64,000 nt of DNA, taken from positions 14,831,001-14,895,000 of the forward strand of contig OX621265.1 in assembly GCA_951640165.1 (NCBI GenBank), given 5' to 3'. The notes under the pieces are model-generated. The model was given only the letters and a program-made list of their open reading frames with translations, ran no database searches and was not told the DNA's origin. Below, in pieces: positions 30,730-40,987 of this stretch (position 1 is its first letter; each line of letters begins with the position of its first letter). The position numbers and the translations under genes are program-made. Source of the stretch: Pseudoips prasinana. Its lineage: Eukaryota > Arthropoda > Insecta > Lepidoptera > Nolidae.

Positions 30730-31275
30730 AACACTAGCTGCAACATTACTGTTGCAGCGCTGGTTTTCTGATGGAACCGGGTAAAAATAACAATCGGACA
30801 ATTCATGCGTCAGTACAGCTCGCATTTCAATTTTAAAAGTATCTGAACACTAATAATCTTACTTACAACGAACTAAAATACTAAATATGTGGATATGGAG
30901 ACTTATATGTAAAACAAAAAAATATTAATAAATTAACACTAATTTGTAGATCCGTAACATGCACAGTATATAAAATAATTTGACATTTGACACCTGTCAG
31001 TTACTAGTAAAGTGAATTGTAAAATGACCTTATTTGGTCATTATTACAATAAAGATAAATCTTAATTGAAAAAATAAATAAAGCAAATGTGCAGTTCTAA
31101 CTACGAAAAATTAAATAATATTCTATGCCCGCCGGTTCATGTTACGTTGTTGAATTTTGATGAAGTGTCAAATGTGATCTATTAAATAGACCTAGATACT
31201 TTAGTCGAATATAAAAAATAAATCTTTATTTGGGATCAGTTAAGTCCATAGTGGGCTAGTAAAACAAATAGATCT
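30730..31275. other. Intron sequence, no feature supported
   Basis: AT-rich, with a GTTGCAGCGCTGG block and A tracts. It is repeated in unit 2 at 35060-35590. Confidence 0.4.
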
Positions 31276-31277
31276 TA

Positions 31278-31469
31278 TCTATATACATATAATAAAATCG
31301 TAGGAAAGTCAAAACTGTACATACATACAGACATACAGACACACAGACAAAAATTCTAAAAACTATATTTTTGGCTTCGATATCGAATGAAGATCACGCC
31401 CCAAGTATCCTTTTAAAAAATATTCAATGTACAGTTTTGACTCTCCTACGATTTTATTATATGTATAGA
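31278..31469. mobile_element. Inverted pair of Helitron 5' ends (unit 1)
   Basis: TCTATATACATATAATAAAA with CGTAGGAAAGTCAAAACTGT on the left faces its complement on the right. The same start opens the complete Helitron at 59035-59356. No CTAG 3' end here, so it is a rearranged non-autonomous derivative. The counterpart is 35591-35783. Confidence 0.6.
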
Positions 31470-31566
31470 TTAATAATAATAATATATTTGCCAAAAGAAA
31501 GAAATACTGTGGATCTGGAACAATAGTTTTGTTTGCAATTGTATAACGTAATCCGTATAATAACGT

Positions 31567-31607
31567 AAATCGGACATTATAAATGAAACATTTATAATGT
31601 CCGATTT
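31567..31607. repeat. Perfect 19-bp hairpin
   Basis: AAATCGGACATTATAAATG, loop AAA, then its exact complement. Preserved in unit 2 at 35877-35917. Confidence 0.85.
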
Positions 31608-31874
31608 AATTTAATATCGAAACTCCCCGCACTAGGCTAGGCCTGTCCTGCAGGGAGTTTCTCTTCCCTGTTATTAATGTTAGTAATTGTACGTATAAAC
31701 TTTAAAATAACAATAAATTACAAAAGAAAGTAATTATAGTACACAACAGAAATAAAAACAAATGGTTTGAACTTTGAATCAGACAGTAACAGCAGTATAA
31801 GGAAATTCGCTAAGTTATTATATTCAGTAGGGCTTCGGTATCTTCGTAGGTCCAAGTAATCAGTTCTAGTTAAA

Positions 31875-31985
31875 GGCCGGCAACGCACCGGCGACTTCTC
31901 TGGTGTTGCGAGTGTCCATGGGTGGCGGTGATCACTTACCATCAGGTGACCCACTTGCTCGTTTGTCGCCCTCTTATATAAAAAA
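31875..31985 (-). repeat. Repeat family I, copy 2
   Basis: GCACCGGCGACTTCTCTGGT and CACTTACCATCAGGTGACCC. The counterpart in unit 2 (36186-36262) is deleted after CCATCAG. Confidence 0.65.
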
Positions 31986-32636
31986 TAATAATTCAGGAGT
32001 ACTTTCTAGTACCCGTAAATGTTATAAGTTTGGTGTGTTTTGTGTCAGTGAATTAAAAGTTAGTAACAAAAAGACGTAAGTAAATACTTAAGTCCTTTTG
32101 TTTTTGTTACTACGACACCTATAGATTTCGATTGTTACAAATGGTACAAATGGTCCCGTTTTACCCTTTGGGTAAGGAACCCTAAAAATGACTAAATCAT
32201 TAATTCAATCGGCTTCCATGAGCACATGTGACGTCATAAATGGTCCAGAATCGATTGTCAACGTTGAAGCCGATTTAACTATTGATTTAGTCATTTTTAA
32301 CTATTCATTTATTTGAACGCCGAACACGATGAATTAGGTGGAAGCCCCCTGATAGTGGGCGAATATCGAAGCGACTACGTCCCCGATGAGCTTTGGTGAC
32401 CTTACTCACACACACGACCAAAACGTATCCAGTCGAGCCCCTAAAAATGTAAAAGATTCTATAAAAAACTTCCCAATGATATTAGAGAATTGTCTACGAA
32501 TAAGTTTAAAAGAATTATTAAAGCCAAATTGTGTAGCAGGGCAGTATATTACAAAATTTCTGGTTATTTAAGTGACAAAAGTGCTTGGGATTGAATTGTT
32601 CTGAGTCAACACACATGATTGTAATTAATCTTAAGT

Positions 32637-32724
32637 ATATTTTATTTGTCCAGGCCTTGTATAGGCCTTTGTCCAGCAGTGGACGTCTTTCGGCTGATAT
32701 GATGATGATGATGATATTTTATTT
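32637..32724 (+). mobile_element. 66-bp RTE 3'-end insertion with 11-bp target duplication
   Basis: ATATTTTATTT at 32637-32647 and 32714-32724 flank the last 66 bp of an RTE element (CTTTGTCCAGCAGTGGACGT and a GATGATG tail). Absent from unit 1, so it inserted after the tandem duplication. Confidence 0.85.
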
Positions 32725-32934
32725 TAAAAAAGGATTCCAACTGAGTTTTCTGGCAGTGTTTCTCAGTAGCTGCCACGTCATGCACTGCACGGTAGGGTAA
32801 AAAATGACGATTCCACATAAATGTAATTTTTTATGAAATAAATGATTTTGACTTTAACGTTGCACGTTGGTACTATTTAATAGTACCCAGAGTCCAGTGT
32901 TGGGAAACTAGAGCTAAAACCTCTTTACGCATTA

Positions 32935-33200
32935 TAAAAATGAATGGAAGAAGATTGACAAAAGAAGTATACCTGGCCTGTGTGGATGGTACAACCGTAA
33001 AGGGAAGACCTCGTAGAACATTCTCTGACCAAATCGGAGACGTTCTCAAGAAAGGCCAGGTCAGAAGTACTCTAAATCGGCGAGCATTTATGAAGAATAT
33101 GATGACAGTAAGCAAGGTAAAAGAAGTGTGCAAATATCGTGACAAATGGAAATGCATTGTCTCTGCCCACCCCTCTGCGAAACATCGTGAGTGTATGTAT
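32935..33200 (+). pseudogene. LINE family D C-terminal fragment, in unit 2
   Basis: Reads [16 protein letters not shown], then [19 protein letters not shown]. Slightly longer and cleaner than the copy in unit 1. Confidence 0.7.
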
Positions 33201-34759
33201 GTATGTGTGGCGTTGTGGGTCGGATCGTTTTCTTCCCTCTAATATGGCAAAAGAGGCGATGGCTGGCCCTCTCGTCATACTCGTGAACGGGTACTACTTG
33301 CGGTAACTGGTCGAGCTGCTGCTGGGGTGCTCATTTTTTTTTGTCTCATACAGTCGTCGCCTTTATTCGTTTCGTGTGACTTGTTAATTTTGTAAATGTG
33401 CGCGGATGCACCCACCGTTTGTTCATCTTGCAAGAGGTTATTTTAATGGCTTGGGTGAAATGGAATGTTATTGTTTAAATCCCCACAATTATTTTAATTT
33501 ACTAGATGTCATCGGTTCTGTGCATGCATTACCCACAAATGAGCCAATCACAATGTAAAAACAATATTAAAAAAAGATATAAAAAAAATGAAAACAAAAA
33601 ACAGGAGTGTGTGGCTCTGTGGTTTTCTTCTCTGGGTCGTCCACCTAGGTAGCTAGAGAAAGCCGCAGGCTAGCTAGAGTAGGATCCTCAGTGGCGAGGA
33701 TCGCGTTGCCCCCTTAACACGTGACCGGTAATCCCATACAAGTGATCTGACCCCCATTTCGAATTCCATCTTTTTACTTCAGCGGCCGCCTTAGCTGTGG
33801 CCCGAACCCCATAAGGGTGCCCTCAGGTATTAGTCGCTTAAATTAAGCTACTGGTTGAGAGCCTTTTGCGCTAGCCAACTGCTCGTTGTTTTCGATTCTT
33901 AAATTTGATATACTATTGCTAAATGTAACAATAATATCTTAGTAACTTGCTATTTATGATTTATTTAAGGATATTAAAAATATATGTGTCGAAACAGACC
34001 GCACGATCTGACTAATTAAAAAAATTGTTGGTTTAATTAGTGTTTTTAAACTGTGTTTATGTAATACATTGTGAGCTTGACAAGTACAAGTGTATGTAAA
34101 TACCCAAGAGCTGATTAATTTTAATTATTTCATCATTATTTCATTATGTATGTAAAAAATGCAGTAGCTCACAAACCCTTTACTGTTCTTCCCTATATAT
34201 TATGATTATGATCAAGTTAGTTAAACTAACAAGGGGTATGAAAAAAAGGCGCTTACGTTAAATTTTCCTTCATATTATTTCCTGGATATTTAGTAGAGAT
34301 CGTAACATCATCGTCCACTGCTGGACATAGGCCTCCCTTAAGATTTCTATAACGTTGCTATTTGGAGAGGTTTGCCATAGTCACCGCGATTGCCATGTGA
34401 GTTGGGATTTTTTTGCTATTTGTTAGCCTTATGGCTTTCACTGCTTCACCGGACTATAGTGGTGAGCGTGGGCTCGATCCGTCTAGCAAATACAAACTAC
34501 AAACCCACGCCGGAGGGCACCTGGGGTTCGAACCTCGACTGTGGGCGGTTACTCGCGGGGAGAGGCGAGATGTCATAGCTTTTTAGGGATGTTTTGTGCA
34601 ACTTTCGCTCTACGTTAATACGCGGCGCAGGCCGCTTTTCAGGTTTAATTCCGGATGGGGCATTTCATCGGATGCAAACTAAGGCTCATGGAGGGCGCTG
34701 GTGGTCACGCGTGTTGGCGGTGTGTGATGTGTTATTAATAGTTCTTTTCGCCTTTATAG
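33201..34759. other. Intron sequence of unit 2, counterpart of 28831-30412
   Basis: Same order as unit 1: GC-richer block (33650-33850), AT-rich stretch, LINE 3'-end fragment (34305-34580). No additional exon supported. Confidence 0.4.
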
Positions 34760-34927
34760 ATCCAACACTGGAAGAGGTCACTTATAAAATATGGACAAAA
34801 TCAATTTCTTTACATCGACTTACAAAATACTTCTCAGAAGGTGAAACGGTTGATGTATTTTGTAAGGGCTTAAATCACGACCACGGATCATTATCAACGA
34901 CAAATGATCCTTCAAAACAATTACAAG
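34760..34927 (+). CDS. Receptor gene 2, exon 2b: first half of Ig-like domain 1
   Basis: Acceptor CGCCTTTATAG at 34749-34759, donor TTACAAG|GTAAAATTG, phase 1-1, 168 nt. Joins exon 1 to give Tyr27 and covers residues 27-83. The strand-B region SEGETVDVFCKGL supplies C61, which would pair with C111 in exon 3 (49 residues between them, within the range for small Ig domains). No Trp at the usual strand-C position, so the fold is divergent. The exon lies in the right-hand unit of the tandem duplication. The donor is weaker than the GTAAGT donors of most other exons, which could allow alternative use. Confidence 0.75.
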
Positions 34928-35590
34928 GTAAAATTGAAAACTACAGTAGGGCCAATGTAATAGATCGCATTTAAGAAGAAGAAAATATATTTATTCAGTA
35001 AACAATCACAGATAATACTAAGTTATAGGTACACATAAAGAAATTCTTAATTGCTATATGTGCGAGTCCTGCAACATTACTGTTGCAACGCTGGTTTTCT
35101 GATGGAACCGGGTAAAAATAACAATCGGACAATTCATGCGTCAGTACAGCTCGCATTTCAATTTTAAAAGTATCTGAACACTAATAATCTTACTTACAAC
35201 TAATTAAAATATGTGGATATGGAGACTTATATGTAAAATAAAAAATATTAATAAATTGACACTAATTTGTAGATCTGTAACATACACAGTATATAAAATA
35301 ATTTGACACCTGTCAGTTACTAATAAAGTGAATTGTAAAATGACCTTATTTGGTCATTATTACAATAAAGATAAATATTAATTGAAAAAAAAAATAAAGC
35401 AAATGTGCAGTTCTAACTACGAAAAATTTAATAATATTCTATGCCCGCCGGTTCATGTTACGTTGTAGAATTTTGATGAAGTGTCAAATGTGATCTATTA
35501 AATTGACCCTACTTTAGTCGAATATAAAAAATAAATCTTTATTTGGGACCAGTTAAGTTCATAGTGGGCTAGTAAAACAAATATATCTTA

Positions 35591-35783
35591 TCTATATACA
35601 TTATAATAAAATCGTAGGAAAGTCAAAACTGTACATACATACAGACATACAGACACACAGACAAAAATTCTAAAAACTATATTTTTGGCTTCGATATCGA
35701 ATGAAGCTTACGCCCCAAGTATCCTTTTAAAAAATATTCAATGTACAGTTTTGACTCTCCTACGGTTTTATTATATGTATAGA
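35591..35783. mobile_element. Inverted pair of Helitron 5' ends (unit 2)
   Basis: Counterpart of 31278-31469 with a few substitutions (CCTACGGTTTTATTATATG). Confidence 0.6.
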
Positions 35784-36185
35784 TTAATAATAATATATTT
35801 TCCAAGAGAAAAGAATATATGGATCTGGAACAATATTTTTGTTTGCATTTGTATAACGTAATCCGTATAATAACGTAAATCGGACATTATAAATGAAACA
35901 TTTATAATGTCCGATTTAATTTAATATCGAAACTCCCCGCACTAGGCTAGGCCTGTCCTGCAGGGAGTTTCTCTTCCCTGTTATTAATGTTAGTAATTGT
36001 ACGTATAAACTTTAAAATAACAATAAATTACAAAAGAAAGTAATTATAGTACACAACAGAAATAAAAACAAATGGTTTGAACTTTGAATCAGACAGTAAC
36101 AGCAGTATAAGGAAATTAGCTAAGTTATTATTTTCAGTAGGGCTTCGGTATCTTCGTAGGTCCAAGTAATCAGTTATAGTTAAAG

Positions 36186-36262
36186 GCTGGCAACGCACCT
36201 GCGACTTCTCTGGTCTTGCGAGTGTCCATGGGCGGCGGTGATCACTTACCATCAGACTCTTA
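36186..36262 (-). repeat. Repeat family I, truncated copy
   Basis: GGTCTTGCGAGTGTCCATGG to CACTTACCATCAG, then an abrupt switch to the flanking sequence. Confidence 0.55.
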
Positions 36263-36475
36263 TATAAAAAATAATAATTCAGGAGTACTTTCTAGTACTC
36301 GTAAATGTTATAAGTTTGGTGTGTTTTGTGTCAGTGAATTACAAGTTAGTAACAAAAAGACGTAAGTAAATACTTAAGTCCTTTTGTTTTTGTTACTTTG
36401 ACACCTATAGATTTCGATTGTTACAAATGGTACAAATGGTGTCTGTTTTACTCGCTTTGTATTATTTCTTTAGGT

Positions 36476-36616
36476 GTACAGACGCCAGCACATCCAGCTA
36501 CCCCAATCTGTCAAATTTCCTTTTATAGATTTTCAACTCCATTACAAAAGCATAAGGTTCACTTCAATTAGGGAAATTTGACAGATTTGGGTAGCTTGAT
36601 GTGCTGGCGTCTGTAC
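36476..36616. mobile_element. Short MITE with ~45-bp terminal inverted repeats
   Basis: Starts GTACAGACGCCAGCACATCC and ends with its complement. The inner parts of the arms (AATCTGTCAAATTTCC) also pair. 141 bp in total, no ORF. It lies 76 bp upstream of exon 3 and only 35 bp past the tandem duplication. Confidence 0.85.
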
Positions 36617-36692
36617 AATAAAGAGTTTACCTATCTTTTATTTTATCTATCTATTTGAATGAAAATGAAATGATTGTTTAATATTTTTACAG

Positions 36693-36833
36693 ATAAAATA
36701 AAAGCTATTGAAAGTCATGCACCTTACCGTTTCGTTACTAAACTCCAATCTGTGCATAATAATTCTAAGGTGGTATGTAACTATATAAGGAAAGAAAAAT
36801 TTGAAATCGATTTTATTGTGACTAAGAGAAAAG
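36693..36833 (+). CDS. Receptor gene 2, exon 3: second half of Ig-like domain 1
   Basis: Acceptor ATATTTTTACAG, donor AAAAG|GTAAGTG, phase 1-1, 141 nt, residues 83-130. SVHNNSKVVCNYIRKE supplies C111 in a strand-F-like context, and FEIDFIV is a plausible strand G. The typical DxGxYxC motif is degenerate (NNSKVVC). One sequon (NNS). Together with exon 2 it forms an Ig-like domain split by a phase-1 intron. Confidence 0.75.
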
Positions 36834-36969
36834 GTAAGTGAAAAATCGCCTATAATCAACAGCGAGATTGAATCAGAAATGTCAAATATGCAAGGGACCC
36901 AAAGAAACCAACATTGACCCTACAATAACACAGGGAAGAACTTCCGTGCGTTTAAGCACTTTTGCTACC

Positions 36970-37310
36970 TGCCATGGAATCAAATATAACAGCTCACATA
37001 GGACCCTTAAATTGATCCTCAATGTTTTTGCTGCTAGTTGAATTCTCTCGTTTTATGAGTCTATGATAGCCTCTTTATATCATTCTGTCTCCCGCTTTGC
37101 TCTGAAGGGAAATGGAACTATTCATTTCTAACTCCTCCTTTTATTTCTGATCAAATTCGTTGCGGGATCCAAGGCAGTTAAAGCGTTTCCCCGGGACATG
37201 CCTGAGCCTCACCACTCAGTGTCATTTCATTGTGTGCCACTGTTGATCCTGGCTTACAGGAGTTGCAGTGGTGGGTAAGAGGGAGGGACTAGTCCAGAAA
37301 AAAAGATTGA
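36970..37310 (+). mobile_element. Repeat family C (330 bp), copy 1
   Basis: ATAACAGCTCACATAGGACC start, then AATTCGTTGCGGGATCCAAG, then CCCGGGACATGCCTGAGCCT, then CTTACAGGAGTTGCAGTGGT, with the end GGGACTAGTCC plus A tract. Copies are at 50240-50560 (same strand) and 54640-54975 (opposite). Its start resembles the 5' end of the gag-only LINE (57940-57960, minus) and its end matches that LINE's 3' end, so it may be an internally deleted derivative. Confidence 0.7.
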
Positions 37311-37315
37311 CCCTA

Positions 37316-37560
37316 GAATAGCCATGCTAAAGTGGCAGTGGGCAGAGCACATAGCTAATGGAAACGACAGTCGCTGGGACAGAAAAGCTTTTGAGTGGCG
37401 ACCAAGAACCGGAAGAGGCAGCGTGGGCAGATGCACCGATGATCTTGTGAGGGTCGCTGGAAGCCGCTGGATGCGGTCAACGCAAGACTTGTATTTGCGA
37501 AGATCTTTGGGAGGGCTTTTGTCCTGCAGTGGATGTACTTCGGCTGATATGATAATGAAA
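37316..37560 (+). pseudogene. RTE LINE ORF2 C-terminal fragment
   Basis: Reads MLKWQWAEHIANGNDSRWDR, then GSVGRCTDDLVRVAGSRW, and ends in GTACTTCGGCTGATATGATA. It is a diverged relative of 3387-3560. Confidence 0.8.
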
Positions 37561-37654
37561 GAACGCATTCGCCATATATTTGTTTTAAAGCCAACGCCCG
37601 CACTAGGGAATCTAATCCCTGTGTCGCAGGGTACTTTACAAACATACAGGCTGG

Positions 37655-37830
37655 CCGAGGAGTTGACGTTCAAACGCAATTTTTTGGAACGAAGTTCCTT
37701 ATCGCGCGTTGTGAAAGGGGGCTGGACGGAAAAAATTCTTACGAAAAGTTGTCGCGACACTTTTTGCAGCTGTGCGGCGTGCGCATGTTTCTCTGTCTGT
37801 CTCTCTCTCGGTTGCAACGGTTGCCTGGAA
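37655..37830 (+). repeat. Repeat family J, copy 1
   Basis: GGAACGAAGTTCCTTATCGC, then GAAAGGGGGCTGGACGG, then AAAGTTGTCGCGACACTTTT. Inverted copies at 38570-38755 and 38768-38850. Confidence 0.65.
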
Positions 37831-38225
37831 GAGATCGCACTTAGCGATGAGGCCGCCATTTGTACAATCTTAACATACTCAAAGTTCTTTTTATGTATTA
37901 TTTTTTGGTGTACAATAAAGAGTTACTTACTTCTGTACTTCTACTACTAATTTCTAAAACTATGGTTTATCTAGTCATTGCAGAAATTTATTTGAAAGTT
38001 CAAAATTAGGGTTTGAGCTCAGGACTAATAAATTTTCAGTCTCAAAAAACGCCCAATCGTAGAACATACATGTGGGTGATTCGGATACTCCTCGCGTTTG
38101 AACGTACAACTCCTCGGCCACTCTGTATATGTATACAAATATAAAACATCAAAATATGCCAGAAGGATAGCAGCGTGCTAAATAAATGTTTCGTTTACAT
38201 ATTACAATTTCTGTTAAATCCACAG

Positions 38226-38288
38226 ATAAAATGACTACCAATACGCGTAAGATACCAGTGGGCATTGGAGATCCAGACAATTACGAAG
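38226..38288 (+). CDS. Receptor gene 2, exon 4: inter-domain linker
   Basis: Acceptor TTAAATCCACAG, donor TACGAAG|GTATGT, phase 1-1, 63 nt, residues 130-151 (KMTTNTRKIPVGIGDPDNYE). Too short for a domain, so probably a flexible spacer. Being a symmetric exon it could be skipped without changing frame. The evidence is splice borders plus frame only, so it is less secure than its neighbours. Confidence 0.6.
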
Positions 38289-38319
38289 GTATGTAGAGAT
38301 TATAATAAATGAGAGGTGT

Positions 38320-38870
38320 CAAGGGACACCCGGATGGAACGAAGTTCCTTTCGATTAATTAGTGAAGGAATTGTATTCATTTTTTTTTAAGTTTTAACAT
38401 TTTTTTTTATTATTAAAAATATAATGTAATATAAACTAATCAGTAGGCTCAATTTTAGCAATAAAAAACTTGAGAGATGTCAAGGGACAACCGGATGGAA
38501 CGAAGTTATTTTTATTATTTATTATGTACAAAGAACCTGTATACACTCAACAAAAATAATCGCGACACTACACTGTTCAATGCGAAATAGAAAAACGAAA
38601 CGAAAATATCTGTCTTGCTTTCTATAAGAGAGAGAGAGAAAGAGAGAGTGACAGACAGAGAAACATGCGCACGCAGCAAAAAGTGTCGTTACAACTTTTC
38701 GTCTTAATTTTTTCCGTCTAGCCCCCTTTTGCAACGCGCGATAAGGAACTTCGTTCAAAAATATAAAACAAAAAGTGTCGTTACAACTTTTCGTCTTAAT
38801 TTATTCCGTCTAGCCCCCTTTCGCAACGCGCGATAAGTAATTCGTTCCAAAAAATAATAATAATAAAATA
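38320..38870 (-). repeat. Repeat family J block with internal duplication
   Basis: GTCAAGGGACACCCGGATGG and AACGAAGTT occur at 38319 and 38479. CGTTACAACTTTTCGTCTTA to CAACGCGCGATAAG occurs twice (38686-38745, 38775-38837). A GAGAGAGA tract lies at 38628-38648. Confidence 0.65.
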
Positions 38871-38874
38871 ACTA

Positions 38875-38946
38875 CGTTTATTTTTCCTTACACAAATTAT
38901 AACTTAAGCTAGCCTTAAGTTATAATTTGTGTAAGGAAAAATAAAC

Positions 38947-38947
<1 letters not shown>
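38875..38947. repeat. Perfect 34-bp inverted repeat with 5-nt loop
   Basis: The left arm begins CGTTTATTTTTCCTTACACA and the right arm 38914-38947 is its exact complement around CTAGC. It is directly followed by an (AT)n run. Confidence 0.9.

Positions 38948-39003
<56 letters not shown>
38948..39003. repeat. (AT)n microsatellite
   Basis: About 26 TA/AT units next to the inverted repeat. Confidence 0.9.
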
Positions 39004-39005
<2 letters not shown>

Positions 39006-39244
39006 CTATAAATGAGTAAATACTATTTACTTTTGTGAAGGACTGGTGCCTGAAATAGTTTGCGAAAACCTGTAGGTTTGTGTGTGTCATGGAAAAGTAG
39101 TAGGTACATAGTTTAGGCAGGTATCCTAAACAATTGAATTTTCACAAAATATGGGCCATGAATTTGAACAAACCCATCGCATCATCACTATTTGGTTGTG
39201 ATAGACTTTTATGAAACATGCCCACAACGGTTCTGTTCAAGTTC

Positions 39245-39545
39245 AGGTAAAAGAATTATTAAAGCCAAATTGTGTAGCATGGCATATTACAAAATTTCTG
39301 ATTATTCAAGTGACAAAAGTGCTTGGGATTGAGTTGTTCTGAGTCAACACATATGATTGTGCTTAATCTTAAACATATTTCATTTAAAAAAAGTATTCCT
39401 ACTGAGTTTTCTGGCAGTGTTTCTCAGTAGCTGCCACGTCATGCACTGCACGGTAGGGTAAAAAAATGACGATTCCACACAAATGTAATTTTTTTACGGA
39501 ATAAATGATTTTTGACTTTGACTCTGACAAATGTGCGGACGAAAG
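39245..39545 (+). repeat. LINE tail family K, intron 4 copy
   Basis: AAAAGAATTATTAAAGCCAA through GACGATTCCACACAAATG and an A-rich end near 39510. It ends about 95 bp upstream of exon 5. Confidence 0.7.
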
Positions 39546-39637
39546 TTGAAAGTATGCAGACAGTATATATATTATATTAAGTCGTGTCTGAAATATTATC
39601 TTAAATTAATTAAAATCTTTTCTTGTTTTTGTTACAG

Positions 39638-39835
39638 ATAATTACCACCATCGTCTTGAAGGATTGAAAAAAGAGAAAACTGTGATTTCTATATATTATA
39701 TAATTAATAAATATAAGGAACTTGCTATAACATATTATGAATTCGATGAAGGGGATGTGTTGCTACTGAACTGTAGCGCAACTTTCTCAGAGTTGAATTT
39801 TAACATGACGCTGAAATTATTAAATAACACCCTGA
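39638..39835 (+). CDS. Receptor gene 2, exon 5: first half of Ig-like domain 2
   Basis: Acceptor TGTTTTTGTTACAG, donor ACCCTGA|GTAAGT, phase 1-1, 198 nt, residues 151-217. YYEFDEGDVLLLNCSATF supplies C196 in a strand-B context that parallels SEGETVDVFC of domain 1. Sequons NCS, NMT and NNT suggest an extracellular, glycosylated surface. A Tyr/Ile-rich segment before it (SIYYIINKY) probably forms strand A. The similarity to exon 2 suggests the two domains share an origin. Confidence 0.8.
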
Positions 39836-39854
39836 GTAAGTAATTCCATAATAA

Positions 39855-40247
39855 CTAGCAGTGCCCCGCGGTTTTACCCGCGTTAAATTTTATAAATTAT
39901 CATAGCTCCTCCTCCGTAGGTGATAGCGTGATAACATGTAGCCTATATGTTGACCCGACCTCTTAGTAATATTCATGCAAAATTTGAAGTTAATCCATCC
40001 AGTACTTTTTGAGTTTACCCCGGACATACCTACAGACAAACAGGCACACAGACAAAAATTGTAACAACTATATTTTTGGCTACGATATCGATTGAGGATC
40101 ACGCCCCACACTCCTTTAAAAAAAATATTCAATGTATAGTTTTGACTTTCCTACTATTTTACTATAATGTATGTATGTATGTATATAGATAAAAAATATT
40201 CAATGTACAGTTTTGATTTCCTTACGATTTTATTATATGTATATAGA
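39855..40247 (-). mobile_element. Non-autonomous Helitron (minus strand)
   Basis: The minus-strand 3' end is the hairpin GCGGGTAAAACCGCGGGGCA plus CTAG (complement at 39855-39858), and the 5' end is TCTATATACATATAATAAAA. No TIR or target duplication, as expected. It begins 20 bp after the donor of exon 5. An internal repeat of the 5' end lies near 40140-40195. Confidence 0.75.
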
Positions 40248-40284
40248 TATAGGTAATAATAAAGAATGACAAGTTGTCTAAATA

Positions 40285-40625
40285 TTTAGACTTGGTTCAC
40301 GAGGTTACCGCCATGAGGGATGTGGACTCAACAATAATTGTCCCAATAGTTGTCTCGGTAAACGGTCTCATAGCAAATAGCCTCGACCAACATGTTAAGA
40401 GGCTCTCACTGGATCACTGAGTCAAGGGCCGGATATAGAAGACGGAAATTATGGGAACGGCACGCATTGTGAGGAGGTTCCTCACTCTGTCGCCCTGACC
40501 ACCGGCGGACTAGGGTGTATAACCCCGCCGCAGGATTAGTTCTGTTTTTTACGTATTTATTTGTATATTATTGTTTTATGTATCAATTTTATAAGATTAA
40601 AAATGTACAAATTATGAAAATAAAA
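40285..40625 (+). pseudogene. LINE ORF2 C-terminal fragment
   Basis: Reads DLVHEVTAMRDVDSTIIVPI and the following VVSVNGLIANSLDQHVKRLSL, then stops and TARIVRRFLTLSP. This C-terminal pattern (vvPivigalG...tarivRrfL) is common in insect LINEs. Broken by stops. Confidence 0.7.
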
Positions 40626-40639
40626 TACTTAATAATAAT

Positions 40640-40832
40640 ACACTGGGACATTATTCACACACGGCCATCTGATCCCAAACTAAGCTTAGCTTGTACTATG
40701 GAAACTGTATGTACATTACAAAAGAAAAGTAGCATATGTATTATATCAATTATCTGTTTCCATAGTACAAGCTCTGCTTAGTTTGGGATCAGATGGCCGT
40801 GTGTAAATAATGTCATAGGATATTATTATTAT
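40640..40832. repeat. SINE family F ends in inverted arrangement
   Basis: A minus-strand end (GGACATTATTCACACACGGC) and a plus-strand end (GATCAGATGGCCGTGTGTAA) are joined head to head. A further fragment is at 40870-40925. Confidence 0.7.
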
Positions 40833-40987
40833 TTAGAAATAAGTATAAAAGTATATTATATTTTTATTAGTTGTCTGGTTGCCATAGTACAGGCTCTGCC
40901 TAGTTTGGGATCAGATGGAAGTCTGTTATTTATCCCAAGATATTTATTTAATATTTATTAAACTCTTACTAATAAATAATTTTTCAG

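Larger units (their letters stand above)
27898..32154 (+). repeat. Tandem duplication, unit 1 (4257 bp)
   Basis: Begins CCCGTTTTACCCTTTGGG and ends TTACAAATGGTACAAATGGT, and is followed at once by unit 2. The two units align along their full length with scattered substitutions and small indels, by eye around 95% identity. Contents in order: MITE relic, LINE tail K, LINE D fragment, unassigned GC-richer block, LINE 3' end, receptor exon 2a, inverted Helitron ends, a hairpin, repeat I. Confidence 0.9.
32155..36440 (+). repeat. Tandem duplication, unit 2 (4286 bp)
   Basis: Second copy of 27898-32154 in direct orientation with an abrupt junction at 32154/32155. It ends at 36440 in ACAAATGGT, after which the sequence changes to unduplicated DNA. 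It carries receptor exon 2b and a private RTE insertion at 32648. Confidence 0.9.
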
